From Nonomuraea roseoviolacea subsp. carminata (lineage in GTDB: Bacteria; Actinomycetota; Actinomycetes; Streptosporangiales; Streptosporangiaceae), in contig NZ_JAMZEC010000001.1 in assembly GCF_024172185.1 (NCBI RefSeq), positions 310,001 through 374,000 of the forward strand: 64,000 nt of DNA, given 5' to 3'. This document shows positions 24,572 to 35,940 of the stretch, one piece after another (the first letter of the stretch is position 1; the number at the start of each line of letters is the position of its first letter). The notes below the pieces were generated by a model. The model worked only from the letters and a program-made list of their open reading frames with translations, was not told the origin of the DNA and made no database searches. A program made the translations under genes and the position numbers.

Positions 24572-25795
24572 TCATGCGCCGACGGGCGCCGACGGGGTGA
24601 AGCGCACGGGCATCGACTCGTACCCGGAGATGAAGTTGGCCGGACGGCTCGCCGGCTCCGCCGCGCCGACCGGCTCCATGTCGGGCATCCGCCGCAGCAG
24701 CCGCTCGACCATGGTCCTGACCTCCAGCCGGGCCAGGCTGTTGCCCAGGCAGAAGTGGCTGCCGAAGCCGAAGGCGATGTGGTCGTTGGGGGTGCGGGCC
24801 ACGTCGAAGCGGTACGGGTCGGCGAACACCGTCTCGTCGCGGTTGGCCGACGGGTAGAGCAGCAGCACCTGGTCGCCGGCGCGCAGGCGCTGTCCGCCCA
24901 GCTCGGTGTCCGCGACGACGGTGCGGTTCATGTTCTTGATCGGCGAGACCCAGCGCAACATCTCCTCGACCGCCGCCGGGATGCGGGCCGGGTCCTCGGC
25001 CAGGGCGCGGCGCTGGTCGGGGTGGACGAGGAGCTGGTACACGCCTCCGGACAGGACGTGGCGGGTGGTCTCGTCGCCGCCGATGAGGATGAGCAGGCAC
25101 TCGTACAGCAGCGAGTCGTGGGCGAGGCGGTCGCCGTCCACCTCCGCGTGGACGAGGGTGCTGATGAGGTCGTCGCGGGGGCAGGCGCGCCGGTCGTCGA
25201 TGACTCGGTTGGCGTACGCCTCGTACTGCTCGAACGCCTCTCCGGCGCGGACGAGCAGCTCGCTGTCGGCCTGCCCGACCAGGCCGCGCAGCATGTCGTC
25301 GGACCAGCGCATCAGCGCGTCGCGGTCCTCGGGGGCCACGCCGAGGGCGTCGCCGATGACGATCAGCGGGAGCGGCGCGGCGATGTCCCAGACGAAGTCG
25401 CACTCCCCGCGCTCGCACACCCGGTCGAGGATCTGGTCGCACAGCCGCTCGATCCGCTCGGCCTGGGCCGCCACGCGGCGCGGCGTGAAGCCCCGGCTGA
25501 CGAGCCGGCGGCGCAGCAGGTGCGCGGGGTCGTCCATGTCGATCATCATGGGGAGCGGGCCGGAGTCCGGCCGGATGCCCTGGGCGTTGGAGTAGGCGCG
25601 GGGGTTGAGGGAGACCCGGCGGACGTCGCGGTACGACGCGACGCCCCACACCTTCCCGTCCCAGTAGACCGGGGCGTTCTCCCGCATCCAGCGCAGCTCC
25701 TCGTGCGGGTCGCGGCCCCAGAAGGCGCCGCTGGTGAGATCGATGGCGTCGTTGACCGGATGGTCGACGGCGTGCCTGACCGGGTGATCCGTCAC
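24572..25795 (-). CDS. cytochrome P450
   Basis: 407 residues. I-helix LILIGGDETTRH (about 236-246), K-helix ExxR at Glu278/Arg281, and the haem loop FGFGSHFCLG with Cys349 as thiolate ligand. Soluble bacterial class I enzyme needing ferredoxin and reductase, neither of which is adjacent. The GGDETTRHVLSGG I-helix resembles actinobacterial P450s acting on steroids or fatty acyl chains (CYP142/CYP125-like), which is only a hint. GTG at 25795 is preceded by AAGGA. A palindromic site lies upstream. Confidence 0.93.
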   Translation of the reverse strand: MTDHPVRHAVDHPVNDAIDLTSGAFWGRDPHEELRWMRENAPVYWDGKVWGVASYRDVRRVSLNPRAYSNAQGIRPDSGPLPMMIDMDDPAHLLRRRLVSRGFTPRRVAAQAERIERLCDQILDRVCERGECDFVWDIAAPLPLIVIGDALGVAPEDRDALMRWSDDMLRGLVGQADSELLVRAGEAFEQYEAYANRVIDDRRACPRDDLISTLVHAEVDGDRLAHDSLLYECLLILIGGDETTRHVLSGGVYQLLVHPDQRRALAEDPARIPAAVEEMLRWVSPIKNMNRTVVADTELGGQRLRAGDQVLLLYPSANRDETVFADPYRFDVARTPNDHIAFGFGSHFCLGNSLARLEVRTMVERLLRRMPDMEPVGAAEPASRPANFISGYESMPVRFTPSAPVGA

Positions 25796-25836
25796 CGCTC
25801 GTCCTTTCGCCGTGGCTCGTGCGACACCACTCAACC

Positions 25837-25852
25837 AACCAAGCGATAGGTT
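25837..25852 (-). promoter_or_regulatory. possible TetR-type operator upstream of P450
   Basis: AACCAAGCGATAGGTT is an imperfect 16-bp palindrome (half-site AACCNANC). It sits 42 bp upstream of the P450 start, and a second TCAACC/GGTTGA pair surrounds it. The cognate regulator is unknown. Confidence 0.4.
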
Positions 25853-26013
25853 GACAAGCCCCGAGGACGCGTCGCTCGCCGTCGAGGCGCTCACGACGGC
25901 CTGCCCTCGTGGTCGCAGGTCGGACGCGAGCACGGTCTCCCCCGCCCGGCTCGCGGTGGACCACGTGCGGGTCCACCGGAAGCCGCCGGCCTGACGAGGA
26001 CCGCACCAGACGA

Positions 26014-26049
26014 GAGCGCCCGCCCGGAACAGGTTCCGGGCGGGCGCTC
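26014..26049 (-). terminator. gltD terminator
   Basis: GAGCGCCCGCCCGGAAC and its complement form a perfect 17-bp stem around two bases, 19 bp after the gltD stop. Confidence 0.85.
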
Positions 26050-26067
26050 CGCGGTCGGGGCGGCGTG

Positions 26068-27546
26068 TCAGACGAGCGGGCGCGCCGTCGGCAGGATCGG
26101 GTACGGCAGCGCCGTCTCCCCCGTCAGGTACCGGTCGACGCCGGAGGCGGCGGCCCGGCCCTCGGCGATGGCCCAGACGATGAGCGACTGGCCGCGGCCC
26201 ATGTCGCCCGCCACGAAGACGCCGTCCACCTTCGACATGTACGTCTTGTCGCGCGTGACGTTGCCCCGGGCGTCGTAGAAGCCGTCGCCCGCGACCTCGG
26301 CGAGGTCCTCCAGCAGGGCACCCTTCTCCGGGCCGAGGAAGCCCATGGAGAGGGTGACCAGCTCGGCCGGGATCTCCCGCTCGGTGCCGGGGATCGGCCT
26401 GAAGCCGTTCTGCGGGCCCTCGACCTCGACCAGGCGCAGCGCGCGGACGTTGCCGGCCTCGTCGCCGACGAACTCGGTGGTGGAGACGGCGTAGACGCGG
26501 TCGCCGCCGCCGTCCGCCAGCTCCTCGTGCGCGCTCTCCATCTTGAACAGGATGGGGAACGTCGGCCACGGCTGGCTGCCCGGCCGCGACGCCGGCGGCC
26601 TCGGCATGATCTCCAGCTGGGTGACCGACAGCGCGCCCTGGCGGATGGCGGTGCCGATGCAGTCGGCTCCGGTGTCGCCGCCGCCGATGACGACGACGTG
26701 CTTGCCCTCGGCCGTGATGGGCGACTCGGCGAGGTCGCCCTCCTGCACCTTGTTCGACAGCGGCAGGTACTCCATCGCCTGGTGGACGCCGTTCAGCTCG
26801 CGGCCGGGGACGGGCAGGTCGCGCCACTGGGTGGCGCCGCCCGACAGCACCACCGCGTCGAACTGCTCGCGCAGCTCGGCGGCCGTGACGTCCACGCCGA
26901 CGTTGACGCCGGTGCGGAACTCGGTGCCCTCGGCCCGCATCTGGGCCAGGCGGCGCTCGATGTGCCGCTTCTCCATCTTGAACTCGGGGATGCCGTAGCG
27001 CAGCAGGCCGCCGATGCGGTCGGCCCGCTCGAAGACCACCACGTCATGCCCGGCGCGGGTGAGCTGCTGGGCGGCGGCCAGCCCGGCGGGGCCGGAGCCG
27101 ACCACGGCGACGCGCTTGCCGGTCCTGCGGGCCGGCGGCTGCGGCGTCACCCAGCCCTCGGCGAACGCCCGGTCGATGATCTCGACCTCGACGCGCTTGA
27201 TCGCCACCGGGTCGGAGTTGATGCCGAGCACGCACGCCGCCTCGCACGGGGCGGGGCAGAGCCGGCCGGTGAACTCCGGGAAGTTGTTGGTGGCGTGCAG
27301 CCGCTCGATCGCCTCGCGCCAGTCGGTGCGGTAGACGAGGTCGTTCCACTCGGGGATGAGGTTGCCCAGCGGGCAGCCGTTGTGGCAGAACGGGATGCCG
27401 CAGTCCATGCAGCGGGCCGCCTGCTTGGTCAGCTTCTCCTGCGGGAAGTCCTGGTAGACCTCCTGCCAGTCGCTGATGCGGACGTCCACGGGGCGGCGCG
27501 CCGGCAGCTCGCGGTCGTACGTGAGAAACCCCTTGGGGTCGGCCAT
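26068..27546 (-). CDS. gltD: glutamate synthase small (beta) subunit
   Basis: 492 residues. The N-terminal Cys clusters [17 protein letters not shown] and [12 protein letters not shown] carry the [4Fe-4S] centres. FAD and NADPH sites follow: [17 protein letters not shown] and [16 protein letters not shown]. It feeds electrons from NADPH to GltB for conversion of 2-oxoglutarate and glutamine into two glutamates. It lies 14 bp downstream of gltB and is clearly co-transcribed, with a strong terminator after it. Confidence 0.97.
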   Translation of the reverse strand: MADPKGFLTYDRELPARRPVDVRISDWQEVYQDFPQEKLTKQAARCMDCGIPFCHNGCPLGNLIPEWNDLVYRTDWREAIERLHATNNFPEFTGRLCPAPCEAACVLGINSDPVAIKRVEVEIIDRAFAEGWVTPQPPARRTGKRVAVVGSGPAGLAAAQQLTRAGHDVVVFERADRIGGLLRYGIPEFKMEKRHIERRLAQMRAEGTEFRTGVNVGVDVTAAELREQFDAVVLSGGATQWRDLPVPGRELNGVHQAMEYLPLSNKVQEGDLAESPITAEGKHVVVIGGGDTGADCIGTAIRQGALSVTQLEIMPRPPASRPGSQPWPTFPILFKMESAHEELADGGGDRVYAVSTTEFVGDEAGNVRALRLVEVEGPQNGFRPIPGTEREIPAELVTLSMGFLGPEKGALLEDLAEVAGDGFYDARGNVTRDKTYMSKVDGVFVAGDMGRGQSLIVWAIAEGRAAASGVDRYLTGETALPYPILPTARPLV

Positions 27547-27560
27547 CGGTTACGCCTCCC

Positions 27561-30500
27561 TTAACCCTGAACCGCGGCGGACATGACCGCCTCGTCGACG
27601 TCGCGGCCCTCGATGCGGGCGGCCTCGGCCGCGCGCAGGACCCTCTTGTAGTCGGTCGGCATGACCTTGCCGAACCGGCCGAGCGCGGAGTTCCAGTCGG
27701 CGAGCAGCTCCTTGGCCGCCGGCGAGCCGGTCTCGGCGAAGTGCTTCTCGACCGTCTCGCGCAGGAACTCGGCGTCCTCCTCGGTGAGCTCCTCGATGGC
27801 CACCATCTCGCGGTTGACCCGCTCGGGCCGCAGGTCCAGCAGGTAGGCGACGCCGCCGGACATGCCGGCCGCGAAGTTGCGGCCGGTGGGCCCGAGGACG
27901 ACGGCCCGGCCGCCGGTCATGTACTCGCAGCCGTGGTCGCCGACGCCCTCGACGACGGCGGTGGCCCCGGAGTTGCGCACGCAGAACCGCTCGCCGACGA
28001 CGCCGCGGACGAACACCTCGCCGGAGGTCGCGCCGTACAGGGCGACGTTGCCGGCGATGATGTGGCCGTCGAGCGGCGCCTCGTCGTGCGGGCGGACCGT
28101 GAGCCGGCCGCCGGACAGGCCCTTGCCGAGGTAGTCGTTGGCGTCGCCGGTCAGCCGCAGCGTGACGCCGCGGGGCAGGAAGGCGCCGAACGAGTTGCCG
28201 GCCGAGCCGGTGAACGAGATGTCGATCGTGTTGTCGGGCAGGCCGGCGCCGCCGTACCGCTTGGTCACCTGGTGGCCGAGCATGGTGCCGACCGTGCGGT
28301 TGACGTTGCGGATGGGCAGTTCCAGCGTGACCGGGGTGCCGTGCTCCAGCGCGCCCTCGGCGAGCTGGATGAGCGTGTTGTCGAGGGCGTGGCGCAGCCC
28401 GTGGTCCTGCTCGACCGTGCGGCGCAGCGGGGTGCCCTCGGGCAGCTCGGGCCGGTGCAGGATCGGCGACAGGTCGAGCCCGTTCGCCTTCCAGTGGTTC
28501 TCGGCCGCCGACACGTCGAGCAGCTCGACGTGGCCGATGGCCTCGTCCAGCGAGCGGAAGCCGAGCTGGGCGAGGTACTCGCGGATCTCCTCGGCGATGA
28601 ACTCGAAGAAGTTCACCACGAACTCGGGCTTGCCGCTGAAGCGCTTGCGCAGCTCGGGGTTCTGCGTGGCGACGCCCACCGGGCAGGTGTCGAGGTGGCA
28701 GACCCGCATCATCACGCAGCCGGATACGACGAGCGGAGCGGTGGCGAAGCCGTACTCCTCGGCGCCGAGCAGGGCGGCGATGACGACGTCGCGGCCGGTC
28801 TTGAGCTGACCGTCGACCTGCACGACGATGCGGTCGCGCAGCCCGTTGAGCAGCAGCGTCTGCTGGGTCTCGGCCAGGCCGAGCTCCCAGGGGGCGCCCG
28901 CGTGCTTGAGCGAGGTCAGCGGGGAGGCGCCGGTGCCGCCGTCGTGGCCGGAGATGAGCACCACGTCGGCGTGGGCCTTGGACACGCCCGCCGCGACCGT
29001 GCCGACCCCGACCTCGGCGACGAGCTTGACGTGCACGCGCGCCTCGGGGTTGGAGTTCTTCAGGTCGTGGATGAGCTGGGCGAGGTCCTCGATCGAGTAG
29101 ATGTCGTGGTGCGGCGGCGGCGAGATGAGGCCGACGCCGGGCGTGGAGTGCCGGGTCTTGGCCACCCACGGGTAGACCTTGTGGCCGGGAAGCTGGCCGC
29201 CCTCGCCGGGCTTGGCGCCCTGGGCCATCTTGATCTGCAGGTCGGCGGCATTGACGAGGTACTCGCTGGTGACGCCGAAGCGGCCGGAGGCCACCTGCTT
29301 GATGGCCGACCTGCGCTCGGGGTCGTAGAGGCGCTCGGGGTCCTCGCCGCCCTCGCCGGTGTTGGACTTGCCGCCCAGGCGGTTCATCGCGATGGCGAGC
29401 GTCTCGTGGGCCTCGCGCGAGATCGAGCCGTACGACATGGCGCCGGTGGAGAACCGCTTGACGATCTCGGAGACCGGCTCGACCTCCTCGATGGGGATCG
29501 GCGTCCGGTCCGACTTCAGCTTGAACAGGCCGCGCAGGGTCATGAGCCGCTCGGACTGGGAGTCCACCAGGTCGGTGTACTCCTTGAAGATCTCGTAGCG
29601 GCGGGTCCTGGTGGCGTGCTGGAGCTTGAAGACGGTCTCGGGGTTGAACAGGTGCGGCTCGCCCTCGCGCCGCCACTGGTACTCGCCGCCGATCTGGAGG
29701 CTGCGGTGCGCGTTGGGCACGCGCGGGTAGGCGTGGCGGTGCCGCTCGGCGACCTCGCGGGCCAGCACGTCGAAGCCGACGCCGCCGAGCCGGGAGGTGG
29801 TGCCGGTGAAGCAGGAGTCGATGACCTCCTGGCTCAGGCCGAGCGCCTCGAAGATCTGCGCGCCGGTGTAGGAGGCCACGGTGGACACGCCCATCTTGGA
29901 CATGACCTTGATGACGCCCTTGCCGTACGCCTTGATGAGGTTGCGCACGGCCTTGCGCTTGTCGCCCGGGATCACGCCGGTGTCGACGAGGTCCTCGACG
30001 GTCTCGATCGCGAGGTACGGGTTGACCGCGCCGGCGCCGTAGCCGATGAGCAGCGCCATGTGGTGGCACTCGCGGGCCTCGCCGGTCTCGATGACCAGGC
30101 CGATCTTGGTGCGGGTCTTCTCCTGGATCAGGTGGTGGTGGACCGCGCCGGTCAGCAGGAGCGCCGGGATCGGGGCCAGCTCGGCGGAGGAGCCGCGGTC
30201 GGACAGCACGATGATCCGCGCGCCCTCCGCGATCGCCTCGGACACCTCGGCGCGGATCTCCTCCAGGCGGTGCAGCAGCGCCTCGCCGCCGCCCGAGACC
30301 TGGTACAGGCCGGAGACGACGTGCGGGTGGAAGCCGGGCAGGTCGCCCTCGTCGTTGATGTGGATGATCTTCGCGAGCTCGTCGTTGTCGATCACCGGGT
30401 ACGGCAGGACGAGCTGGCGGCAGGAGGTGGGGCCGGGGTCGAGCAGGTTGCCCTCGGGGCCGAGCACGCTGGCCAGCGAGGTGACCAGCTCCTCACGGAT

Positions 30501-32069
30501 GGCGTCCAGCGGCGGGTTGGTGACCTGCGCGAAGAGCTGCGTGAAGTAGTCGAACAGCAGCCGCGGCTTCTCGCTGAGCACGGCGACGGGCGTGTCGGTG
30601 CCCATCGAGCCGATCGGCTCGGCGCCGGTCCTGGCCATCGGGCTCAGGATGATCCGCAGCTCCTCCTCGGTGTAGCCGAAGGTCTGCTGGCGCTTGATCA
30701 GCGCCTCGTGGGTGGGGATCTCCCGCTGGCGGGCGGGCAGCTCCTCGAAGCGGACCAGGCCGGCGTGCAGCCAGTCCTCGTACGGCAGCTCGGCGGCGAG
30801 CTCGGCCTTGATCTCGTCGTCCTCGATGATCTTGCCGCGGGCGGTGTCGATGAGGAACATCCGGCCGGGCTGCAGGCGGCCCTTGCGCACCACGTCGCCG
30901 GGGGCGAAGTCGAGCACGCCCGCCTCGGAGGCCAGCACGACCAGGCCGTCGGCGGTCACCCAGAAGCGGCCGGGACGCAGGCCGTTGCGGTCGAGGACGG
31001 CGCCGGCCAGCGTGCCGTCGGTGAAGGTGATCGAGGCGGGGCCGTCCCACGCCTCCATCATCGAGGAGTGGAACTCGTAGAAGGCCCGGCGGGCCGGGTC
31101 CATCTCGGTGTGGTTCTCCCACGCCTCGGGGATCATCATGAGCACCGCGTGCGGCAGGCTCCGGCCGCCGATGTGCAGCAGCTCCAGGGCCTCGTCGAAG
31201 CTGGCGGTGTCGCTGCCGTCCGGGTCGCAGATCGGGAAGAGCCGCGAGATGTCGCCCGGGATGTGCGCGGAGGCCAGCATCGCCTCGCGGGCGCGCATCC
31301 AGTTGCGGTTGCCCTTGACCGTGTTGATCTCGCCGTTGTGGGCGATGTAGCGGTACGGGTGGGCCAGCGGCCAGCTCGGGAAGGTGTTGGTGGAGAAGCG
31401 GGAGTGGACCAGCGCGATGGCCGTGTCGTAGCGCTCGTCGCTCAGGTCGGGGAAGAACGGCTCGACCTGCTCCGGAGTGAGCATGCCCTTGTAGACGATC
31501 GTCCGGGCGCTCAGCGAGGGGAAGTAGACGCGAGCCTCGTGCTCGGCGCGCTTGCGCAGGCAGAAGGCCAGCCGGTCGAGCTCGATGCCCGACTCGCCGG
31601 CCGGGCCGGCGACGAAGAGCTGCGCGAAGTGCGGCATGACCGCCCGCGCGCTGGGGCCCGGCAGGGCCCGGTCGACCGGCACGTCCCGCCAGCCGAGCAC
31701 GGTCAGGCGCTCCTCGGCCGCGATCTCCTCGATCAGCCGCACGGCGGCGGCGCGCTCCTCCTCGCCGGCCGGCAGGAACGCCATGCCGGCGGCGTAGCGC
31801 CCGGCCTCGGGCAGCTCGAAGGGCACGTTCGCGCGCAGGAAGGCGTCGGGGATCTGCGTGAGGATGCCGGCTCCGTCGCCGGTGTCCGGCTCGCTACCCT
31901 TGGCCCCCCGGTGGTCGAGATTGAGCAGGGCCGTCAGCGCCTTCACCACGATCCCGTGCCCACGGCGGCCGGCGACGTCGGCCACCATGGCCACACCGCA
32001 GGCGTCATGCTCGTTGGCGGGGTGGTAGAGGCCCTGGGGCTCGGGGAACCCGAGGCGGGCAGCAGGCAT
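27561..32069 (-). CDS. gltB: glutamate synthase large (alpha) subunit
   Basis: 1502 residues. The first 23 residues are a propeptide; removal exposes Cys24 ([11 protein letters not shown]), the nucleophile of the class II glutaminase domain (24-430). Central and FMN synthase domains follow, with [49 protein letters not shown] and the 3Fe-4S motif [13 protein letters not shown]. The C-terminal beta-helix (GxxGxGxxxG repeats, [20 protein letters not shown]) completes it. The ATG at 32069 has GGGAGGG ahead of it. First gene of gltBD; nitrogen control is likely but no clear GlnR box was found. Confidence 0.98.
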   Translation of the reverse strand: MPAARLGFPEPQGLYHPANEHDACGVAMVADVAGRRGHGIVVKALTALLNLDHRGAKGSEPDTGDGAGILTQIPDAFLRANVPFELPEAGRYAAGMAFLPAGEEERAAAVRLIEEIAAEERLTVLGWRDVPVDRALPGPSARAVMPHFAQLFVAGPAGESGIELDRLAFCLRKRAEHEARVYFPSLSARTIVYKGMLTPEQVEPFFPDLSDERYDTAIALVHSRFSTNTFPSWPLAHPYRYIAHNGEINTVKGNRNWMRAREAMLASAHIPGDISRLFPICDPDGSDTASFDEALELLHIGGRSLPHAVLMMIPEAWENHTEMDPARRAFYEFHSSMMEAWDGPASITFTDGTLAGAVLDRNGLRPGRFWVTADGLVVLASEAGVLDFAPGDVVRKGRLQPGRMFLIDTARGKIIEDDEIKAELAAELPYEDWLHAGLVRFEELPARQREIPTHEALIKRQQTFGYTEEELRIILSPMARTGAEPIGSMGTDTPVAVLSEKPRLLFDYFTQLFAQVTNPPLDAIREELVTSLASVLGPEGNLLDPGPTSCRQLVLPYPVIDNDELAKIIHINDEGDLPGFHPHVVSGLYQVSGGGEALLHRLEEIRAEVSEAIAEGARIIVLSDRGSSAELAPIPALLLTGAVHHHLIQEKTRTKIGLVIETGEARECHHMALLIGYGAGAVNPYLAIETVEDLVDTGVIPGDKRKAVRNLIKAYGKGVIKVMSKMGVSTVASYTGAQIFEALGLSQEVIDSCFTGTTSRLGGVGFDVLAREVAERHRHAYPRVPNAHRSLQIGGEYQWRREGEPHLFNPETVFKLQHATRTRRYEIFKEYTDLVDSQSERLMTLRGLFKLKSDRTPIPIEEVEPVSEIVKRFSTGAMSYGSISREAHETLAIAMNRLGGKSNTGEGGEDPERLYDPERRSAIKQVASGRFGVTSEYLVNAADLQIKMAQGAKPGEGGQLPGHKVYPWVAKTRHSTPGVGLISPPPHHDIYSIEDLAQLIHDLKNSNPEARVHVKLVAEVGVGTVAAGVSKAHADVVLISGHDGGTGASPLTSLKHAGAPWELGLAETQQTLLLNGLRDRIVVQVDGQLKTGRDVVIAALLGAEEYGFATAPLVVSGCVMMRVCHLDTCPVGVATQNPELRKRFSGKPEFVVNFFEFIAEEIREYLAQLGFRSLDEAIGHVELLDVSAAENHWKANGLDLSPILHRPELPEGTPLRRTVEQDHGLRHALDNTLIQLAEGALEHGTPVTLELPIRNVNRTVGTMLGHQVTKRYGGAGLPDNTIDISFTGSAGNSFGAFLPRGVTLRLTGDANDYLGKGLSGGRLTVRPHDEAPLDGHIIAGNVALYGATSGEVFVRGVVGERFCVRNSGATAVVEGVGDHGCEYMTGGRAVVLGPTGRNFAAGMSGGVAYLLDLRPERVNREMVAIEELTEEDAEFLRETVEKHFAETGSPAAKELLADWNSALGRFGKVMPTDYKRVLRAAEAARIEGRDVDEAVMSAAVQG

Positions 32070-32291
32070 TGAATCCCTCCCGTCGTCATCGTCTGTTCGA
32101 AACTGCTCAACAGGCGGGGACGACGTTGGCCCTGCTGCGTTGTGCGTAGAGATTACCGCACCCATCTCACATGGTGCCCGCTCTGTCCGCATTGCGAACA
32201 TTGCCCCTATCTGGAGCTGGGCATTTCCACTGACGCAACACCGTAAACCATGGCTGAATTCCCATGCACGCGGGCCGATAAGGTTGCACTC

Positions 32292-33836
32292 ATGGACCGT
32301 GACGGGTTGGAGCGGCTGCTCAGCGAGGCCGGGGTGGACAGCAGGCGGCTCAGGCACGCCCTCACCCTCCTGTGCGACGGCCAGTGGTGGACCCTGGCCG
32401 ACCTGGTGCGCGACAGCGCCACCTCCCGGCGCACGGTCGAGGCGCTGCTGCGCGAGGTGCGGCTGGAGCGCTCCGGCGACCGGTTCCGGGTGCCGGCCGC
32501 CGACTCCCCCGCCTACCAGGACCTGCTGGCCATGGCGCCGCCGCCCGCCGACCCGGTCGCCCACCTGCTGCCCCACTACGAGCACGCGCTGGAGCGGCTG
32601 ACCGGGTTCGTCGCCTCCGGGCCGCGCTCGCGCCAGGCGCTCGACCACGTCGCGGCCACGCCCGAGACCGTGCTGCGGCGGGCGCTGCTGCTCGGCGCCC
32701 GGTTCTGGCTGCCCGGGGCGCGCCTGCTGTGCGTGGGTGACCACGACCTGACCTCGCTGGCCGTCAAGCTCGTCCACCCCGAGACCGACGTCACGGTCGT
32801 CGACGTCGACGAGCGCATCCTGCGGCACATCGACGCGCAGGGCCTCGGGGTGCGCACCCGCTGGGCCGACCTGCGGCTCGGCCTGCCGCCGTCCGCCCTG
32901 GACCACGACCTGGCGATCACCGACCCGCCGTACACGCCGGACGGGGTCGGGCTGTTCGTGGCGCGCGCCCTGGAGGGGCTCAAGCCCGACGGGCGGGTGC
33001 TGCTGGCGTACGGCGCGAGCGAGCGCACGCCCGCCCTGGCGTTGAAGGTGCAGGGGGCGCTGGCCGCGCTCAACCTCGTCAACGAGGCGATCTACCCCGA
33101 CTTCAACCGCTACGACGGCGCCGAGGCCATCGGCTCGGCCGCCGACCTGTACGTGCTGCGGCCCACCTCCCGCACCCGGCCCGCCGTGGCCGCCCGCGTC
33201 GAGCGGCTCTCGACCGCCATCTACACGCAGGGCCCGCAGTCGGTCGAGTCGGCCGCCGCCGCCCCGGCGCCGGCCGGGGCCGCGGAGGGGGCCGACCTGC
33301 TGGTGGGCGACTGGCCCAAGGAGCTGCCGCAGCCGCGGGTCAAGCTCACCACGTGGCTGGCCAAGCCGTACGCGGCGGCCGTCCGCCGGGTGGCCGTCGC
33401 GGTGCCGCCGGGTCTGGAGGCGGCGCTGCCACGCCTGCTCCTGGCCACCCGGGCCGAGCACGTACGGGCCGTCCTGTCCGCGCCGCCCGGCCCGCCGCCC
33501 GGCTTCCTGGCGGAGGTGTACGCGACGACGGTCACGGGCGAGACCGTGGAGGCCGCGCGCCGGCCGCAGCCGGACGACCCGGCGGGGGCGGTGCTGCGGC
33601 GGGTCCTCGACAACGCCCACGGGCGGCTGGCCAACACCTGGCGTGAGGCGCTCATCGCCCTGGCCAGGGAGCAGGGCACGGCGCTCACCAAGAACGAGGC
33701 GCGCGCCCTGATCCGTCAGGCCGCCCCGTGGGCCGAGGGCCTGACGCCGCTGGAGGCGCCGCTGCACCGGCTGTCGGCCCTCCCGGGCGAGGTCGCCGCC
33801 ACGGTCGCCGCGCTGTCCGGCACGCTGCCGGGCTGA
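32292..33836 (+). CDS. BpsA-like (branched-polyamine synthase fold) protein with N-terminal HTH and DPPY motif
   Basis: 514 residues. Residues 1-65 look like a winged helix ([35 protein letters not shown]). Residues about 110-330 match the bis-aminopropyl-spermidine synthase fold: [14 protein letters not shown] (149-162), [16 protein letters not shown] and [10 protein letters not shown] (209-218). Archaeal and thermophile BpsA has GDDD and DPPE at these places; this protein has GDHD and DPPY, the latter also the hallmark of N-methyltransferases acting on exocyclic amines. About 170 C-terminal residues have no counterpart I recognise. It may make a polyamine or methylate nucleic acid. ATG 32292. 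Divergent from gltB. Confidence 0.75.
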   Translation: MDRDGLERLLSEAGVDSRRLRHALTLLCDGQWWTLADLVRDSATSRRTVEALLREVRLERSGDRFRVPAADSPAYQDLLAMAPPPADPVAHLLPHYEHALERLTGFVASGPRSRQALDHVAATPETVLRRALLLGARFWLPGARLLCVGDHDLTSLAVKLVHPETDVTVVDVDERILRHIDAQGLGVRTRWADLRLGLPPSALDHDLAITDPPYTPDGVGLFVARALEGLKPDGRVLLAYGASERTPALALKVQGALAALNLVNEAIYPDFNRYDGAEAIGSAADLYVLRPTSRTRPAVAARVERLSTAIYTQGPQSVESAAAAPAPAGAAEGADLLVGDWPKELPQPRVKLTTWLAKPYAAAVRRVAVAVPPGLEAALPRLLLATRAEHVRAVLSAPPGPPPGFLAEVYATTVTGETVEAARRPQPDDPAGAVLRRVLDNAHGRLANTWREALIALAREQGTALTKNEARALIRQAAPWAEGLTPLEAPLHRLSALPGEVAATVAALSGTLPG

Positions 33837-33867
33837 CCCGCACACTGCCGGGCTGACCGGCGTCCGC

Positions 33868-33893
33868 GGGGCCCCTCCGCCGCGAGGGGGCCC
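33868..33893. terminator. terminator between convergent genes
   Basis: GGGGCCCCTC and GAGGGGGCCC form a GC-rich stem around six bases, between the BpsA-like and 2H phosphoesterase genes. Confidence 0.65.
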
Positions 33894-33922
33894 GGCTTCC
33901 GGGTGGGAGTCGCGGCGGCGCG

Positions 33923-34591
33923 CTACGACGCCACGGGCGCCGGGTCGGCCGCCAGGGCGAACGTCTCCACCAGCTCCGTGCAGGTGCCGTGCTCGCCCAT
34001 CACGCACAGCGCCAGCGTGTCGTAGGTCGCGGTGAAGTCCGCGGCCGGCGGCAGCGCGCCGTCCCCGGGCCGCCACGCCCGTTCACGGAACCGCGTGATC
34101 GTGATGTGCGGGCGGAACAGCTCGCCCACCTCGTCGTAGCCGTACCGGTCGAGGTTGTCGCGGGCCGGCGGCGGGGCGGTGAGCCGGTGCTCGGCCAGCA
34201 CCCGGCCGACCGGGTCGAGGCGGCGCAGCCCCGTGCGCAGCGGGGCGACGGCGGCGATGACGTCCTCCTGCAGCCGCGTGAGGGCGTCCGACTTGACGTA
34301 GAACAGCTCGAACATGCCGTGCTCGTTGCCCACGAACCGCTCCCCCGCCAGGTGGAGCGCGGGGGTGCGCGCGGCGATGCCGCGCAGCAGCCGGACGGCC
34401 TCGGCGCGGTCGCCGGGCGTGAGGTTGGCCATGTAGAGCGAGATGTGCGGATAGGGTCCGTCCTCGCGCAGGACGAACTCCGTGGGGGCCGGTTCGGCGC
34501 AGCTCCGGCTCAGGTCGGCGGATCGGGCGTTGACGTCCGGTGGCGGGAGGAGCACCACGTCGTACACCGGGAGATCGTCCATACCGCTCAT
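33923..34591 (-). CDS. 2H phosphoesterase superfamily (2'-5' RNA ligase-like) protein
   Basis: 222 residues with the two HxS/T motifs that define the 2H fold: PHISLY (His49, Ser51) and PHITITRF (His162, Thr164). Such proteins act on 2',3'-cyclic phosphates or 2'-5' bonds in RNA or nucleotides. The substrate here is unknown. The ATG at 34591 (or one three codons later) is preferred; upstream codons MPVKQEGGS of the same frame are typical of the right end of TnpB elements and not part of this gene. Thus the TnpB element abuts this gene's 5' end. Confidence 0.8.
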   Translation of the reverse strand: MSGMDDLPVYDVVLLPPPDVNARSADLSRSCAEPAPTEFVLREDGPYPHISLYMANLTPGDRAEAVRLLRGIAARTPALHLAGERFVGNEHGMFELFYVKSDALTRLQEDVIAAVAPLRTGLRRLDPVGRVLAEHRLTAPPPARDNLDRYGYDEVGELFRPHITITRFRERAWRPGDGALPPAADFTATYDTLALCVMGEHGTCTELVETFALAADPAPVAS

Positions 34592-34599
34592 GGTAGGGA

Positions 34600-34830
34600 C
34601 CGTTCGGAGAATTCGTGATCCTCCTTCCTGCTTCACCGGCATCTGCCTCGATCGCTCTAGGTCTTACGTCACCTCTACAGGCGGTTAGCGTCTCCGGGGA
34701 ACTGCCCGGCGACGTGGATCTACGCCGCGTGGTGCTCGAGGCTCATGGCGTTGAGCAAGTTGCGGGCGGCGTTGACATCCCGATGGTGACCGAGACCGCA
34801 CCGGCACGTCCACGACCTGTCGGCAAGCGT
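34600..34830 (-). ncRNA. candidate omega RNA (TnpB guide scaffold)
   Basis: In TnpB elements the guide scaffold overlaps the 3' end of tnpB and runs to the right end. Here that interval contains a hairpin GTC-CCGGG...CCCGG-GAC just after the stop (34690-34713) and the conserved GTGAAGCAGGAAG near its end. The guide would be the bases beyond the right end, within the 2H phosphoesterase promoter region. Exact 5' and 3' ends cannot be fixed by eye. Confidence 0.35.
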
Positions 34831-35940
34831 CAACTCCTGGTTGATGGCTCCGCATCCGCCGCACAGCCTCGAGGAAGGGAACCAGCGGTCAGCCGCCCAC
34901 ACATTCGATCCGTACCACGCGGCTTTGTACTCGATTTGGCGGAAGAACTCCCCGAACCCGAGATCGGAGATCGCTCGAGCGAGCCGCCGGTTCTTCACGA
35001 GCCCGGCGACGTTGAGGGTTTCGACAGCGATGGCTCGCTTGGATCTCGCGAGCATCGTCGTCGTCTTGTGCAGGAAGTCCGCCCTCCGGTTGGTCACCGC
35101 AAGGTGGACCTTGGCAAGCTTCTTGACCGCCTTCGCCCGGTTGCTCGAGCCAGGACGTTTCCTCGAGACCGCCTTGCCCGCTTTGCGCACCTTGCGGAGG
35201 GCGGCCTTGAGCGGCTTGGGAGCGTCGATCTGCAGTACAGTGCCGTCGTCGTCCACGATTGTGGCGAACGTCTTCACTCCGACATCGATCCCGCACGCCG
35301 GCATGTCGTCCGAGACCGCGCGCTGGGAGTTGATGTCGGTCCGGTCGATCTCGAGTTGGAACGACACCCACCAGCGACCCGCATGCTCGCGGACCGTGGA
35401 GCCGATGACCCGAGCCTGGCCATCCGCGATGCGATCGGTCAGCCACGACATGTCCTCGAGGGTGTGCACCTTGCCGACGCCTGGCAGCCTGACCATTCGA
35501 GTTGCCTCGGGCCTGGCGCGGTCAGCGTCGTAGCGGAACCTCGAGCCGTGTTTGCGCTTGCGCCAGCCTGGGAAGCCGACCTTTCGACCTTTGCGTCTAC
35601 CGGATCTGGAGTCGAAGAAGTTCTTGAACCCGGCCGCCCGGGCCCTGCACGCCTCCTTCGGCACCCTCGATGACAAGCCCTCCCCGGCGAACCATGGGTA
35701 GCGGTCACGGTGCTCGAGACGCCACAGGCGCTCGAACGCAGGAGCCGACCACGGGACAGGTGTCAGATCTGCAGCGCGAATGCCGTAGGTCTTCTCAGCC
35801 TCGCGCTGCTCAAGCGCAGCATGCACCTTCTCCAGGCAGAAGTTCTCCACTACCCGGGAGAGGCCCGCGTGCTGCCCGAGCCGAGCACGTTGCTCGCGAG
35901 TCGGGGCCAGTTCGACACGGTAGCCCTGCCGGACGCTCAC
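34720..35940 (-). CDS. tnpB: RNA-guided endonuclease TnpB
   Basis: 406 residues. The RuvC residues are all present: Asp219 in GIDVGVKTFATI, Glu307 in AVETLNVAGL and Asp388 in HHRDVNAARN. The zinc ribbon is CGGCGA (Cys360, Cys363) with WTCRCG (Cys379, Cys381). The N-terminal helix-turn-helix (GYRVELAPTREQRARLGQHA) and basic linkers are typical. TnpB cuts DNA matched by the omega RNA next to a short TAM and helps keep the element in place. The GTG at 35940 has GGGAGG upstream. The open frame continues further upstream without similarity. Confidence 0.92.
   Translation of the reverse strand: MSVRQGYRVELAPTREQRARLGQHAGLSRVVENFCLEKVHAALEQREAEKTYGIRAADLTPVPWSAPAFERLWRLEHRDRYPWFAGEGLSSRVPKEACRARAAGFKNFFDSRSGRRKGRKVGFPGWRKRKHGSRFRYDADRARPEATRMVRLPGVGKVHTLEDMSWLTDRIADGQARVIGSTVREHAGRWWVSFQLEIDRTDINSQRAVSDDMPACGIDVGVKTFATIVDDDGTVLQIDAPKPLKAALRKVRKAGKAVSRKRPGSSNRAKAVKKLAKVHLAVTNRRADFLHKTTTMLARSKRAIAVETLNVAGLVKNRRLARAISDLGFGEFFRQIEYKAAWYGSNVWAADRWFPSSRLCGGCGAINQELTLADRSWTCRCGLGHHRDVNAARNLLNAMSLEHHAA

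Noticed and set aside
32070-32291. GlnR box before gltB
   Set aside because: GTTGC...GAAAT-like bases exist but spacing and core do not fit well enough to call.
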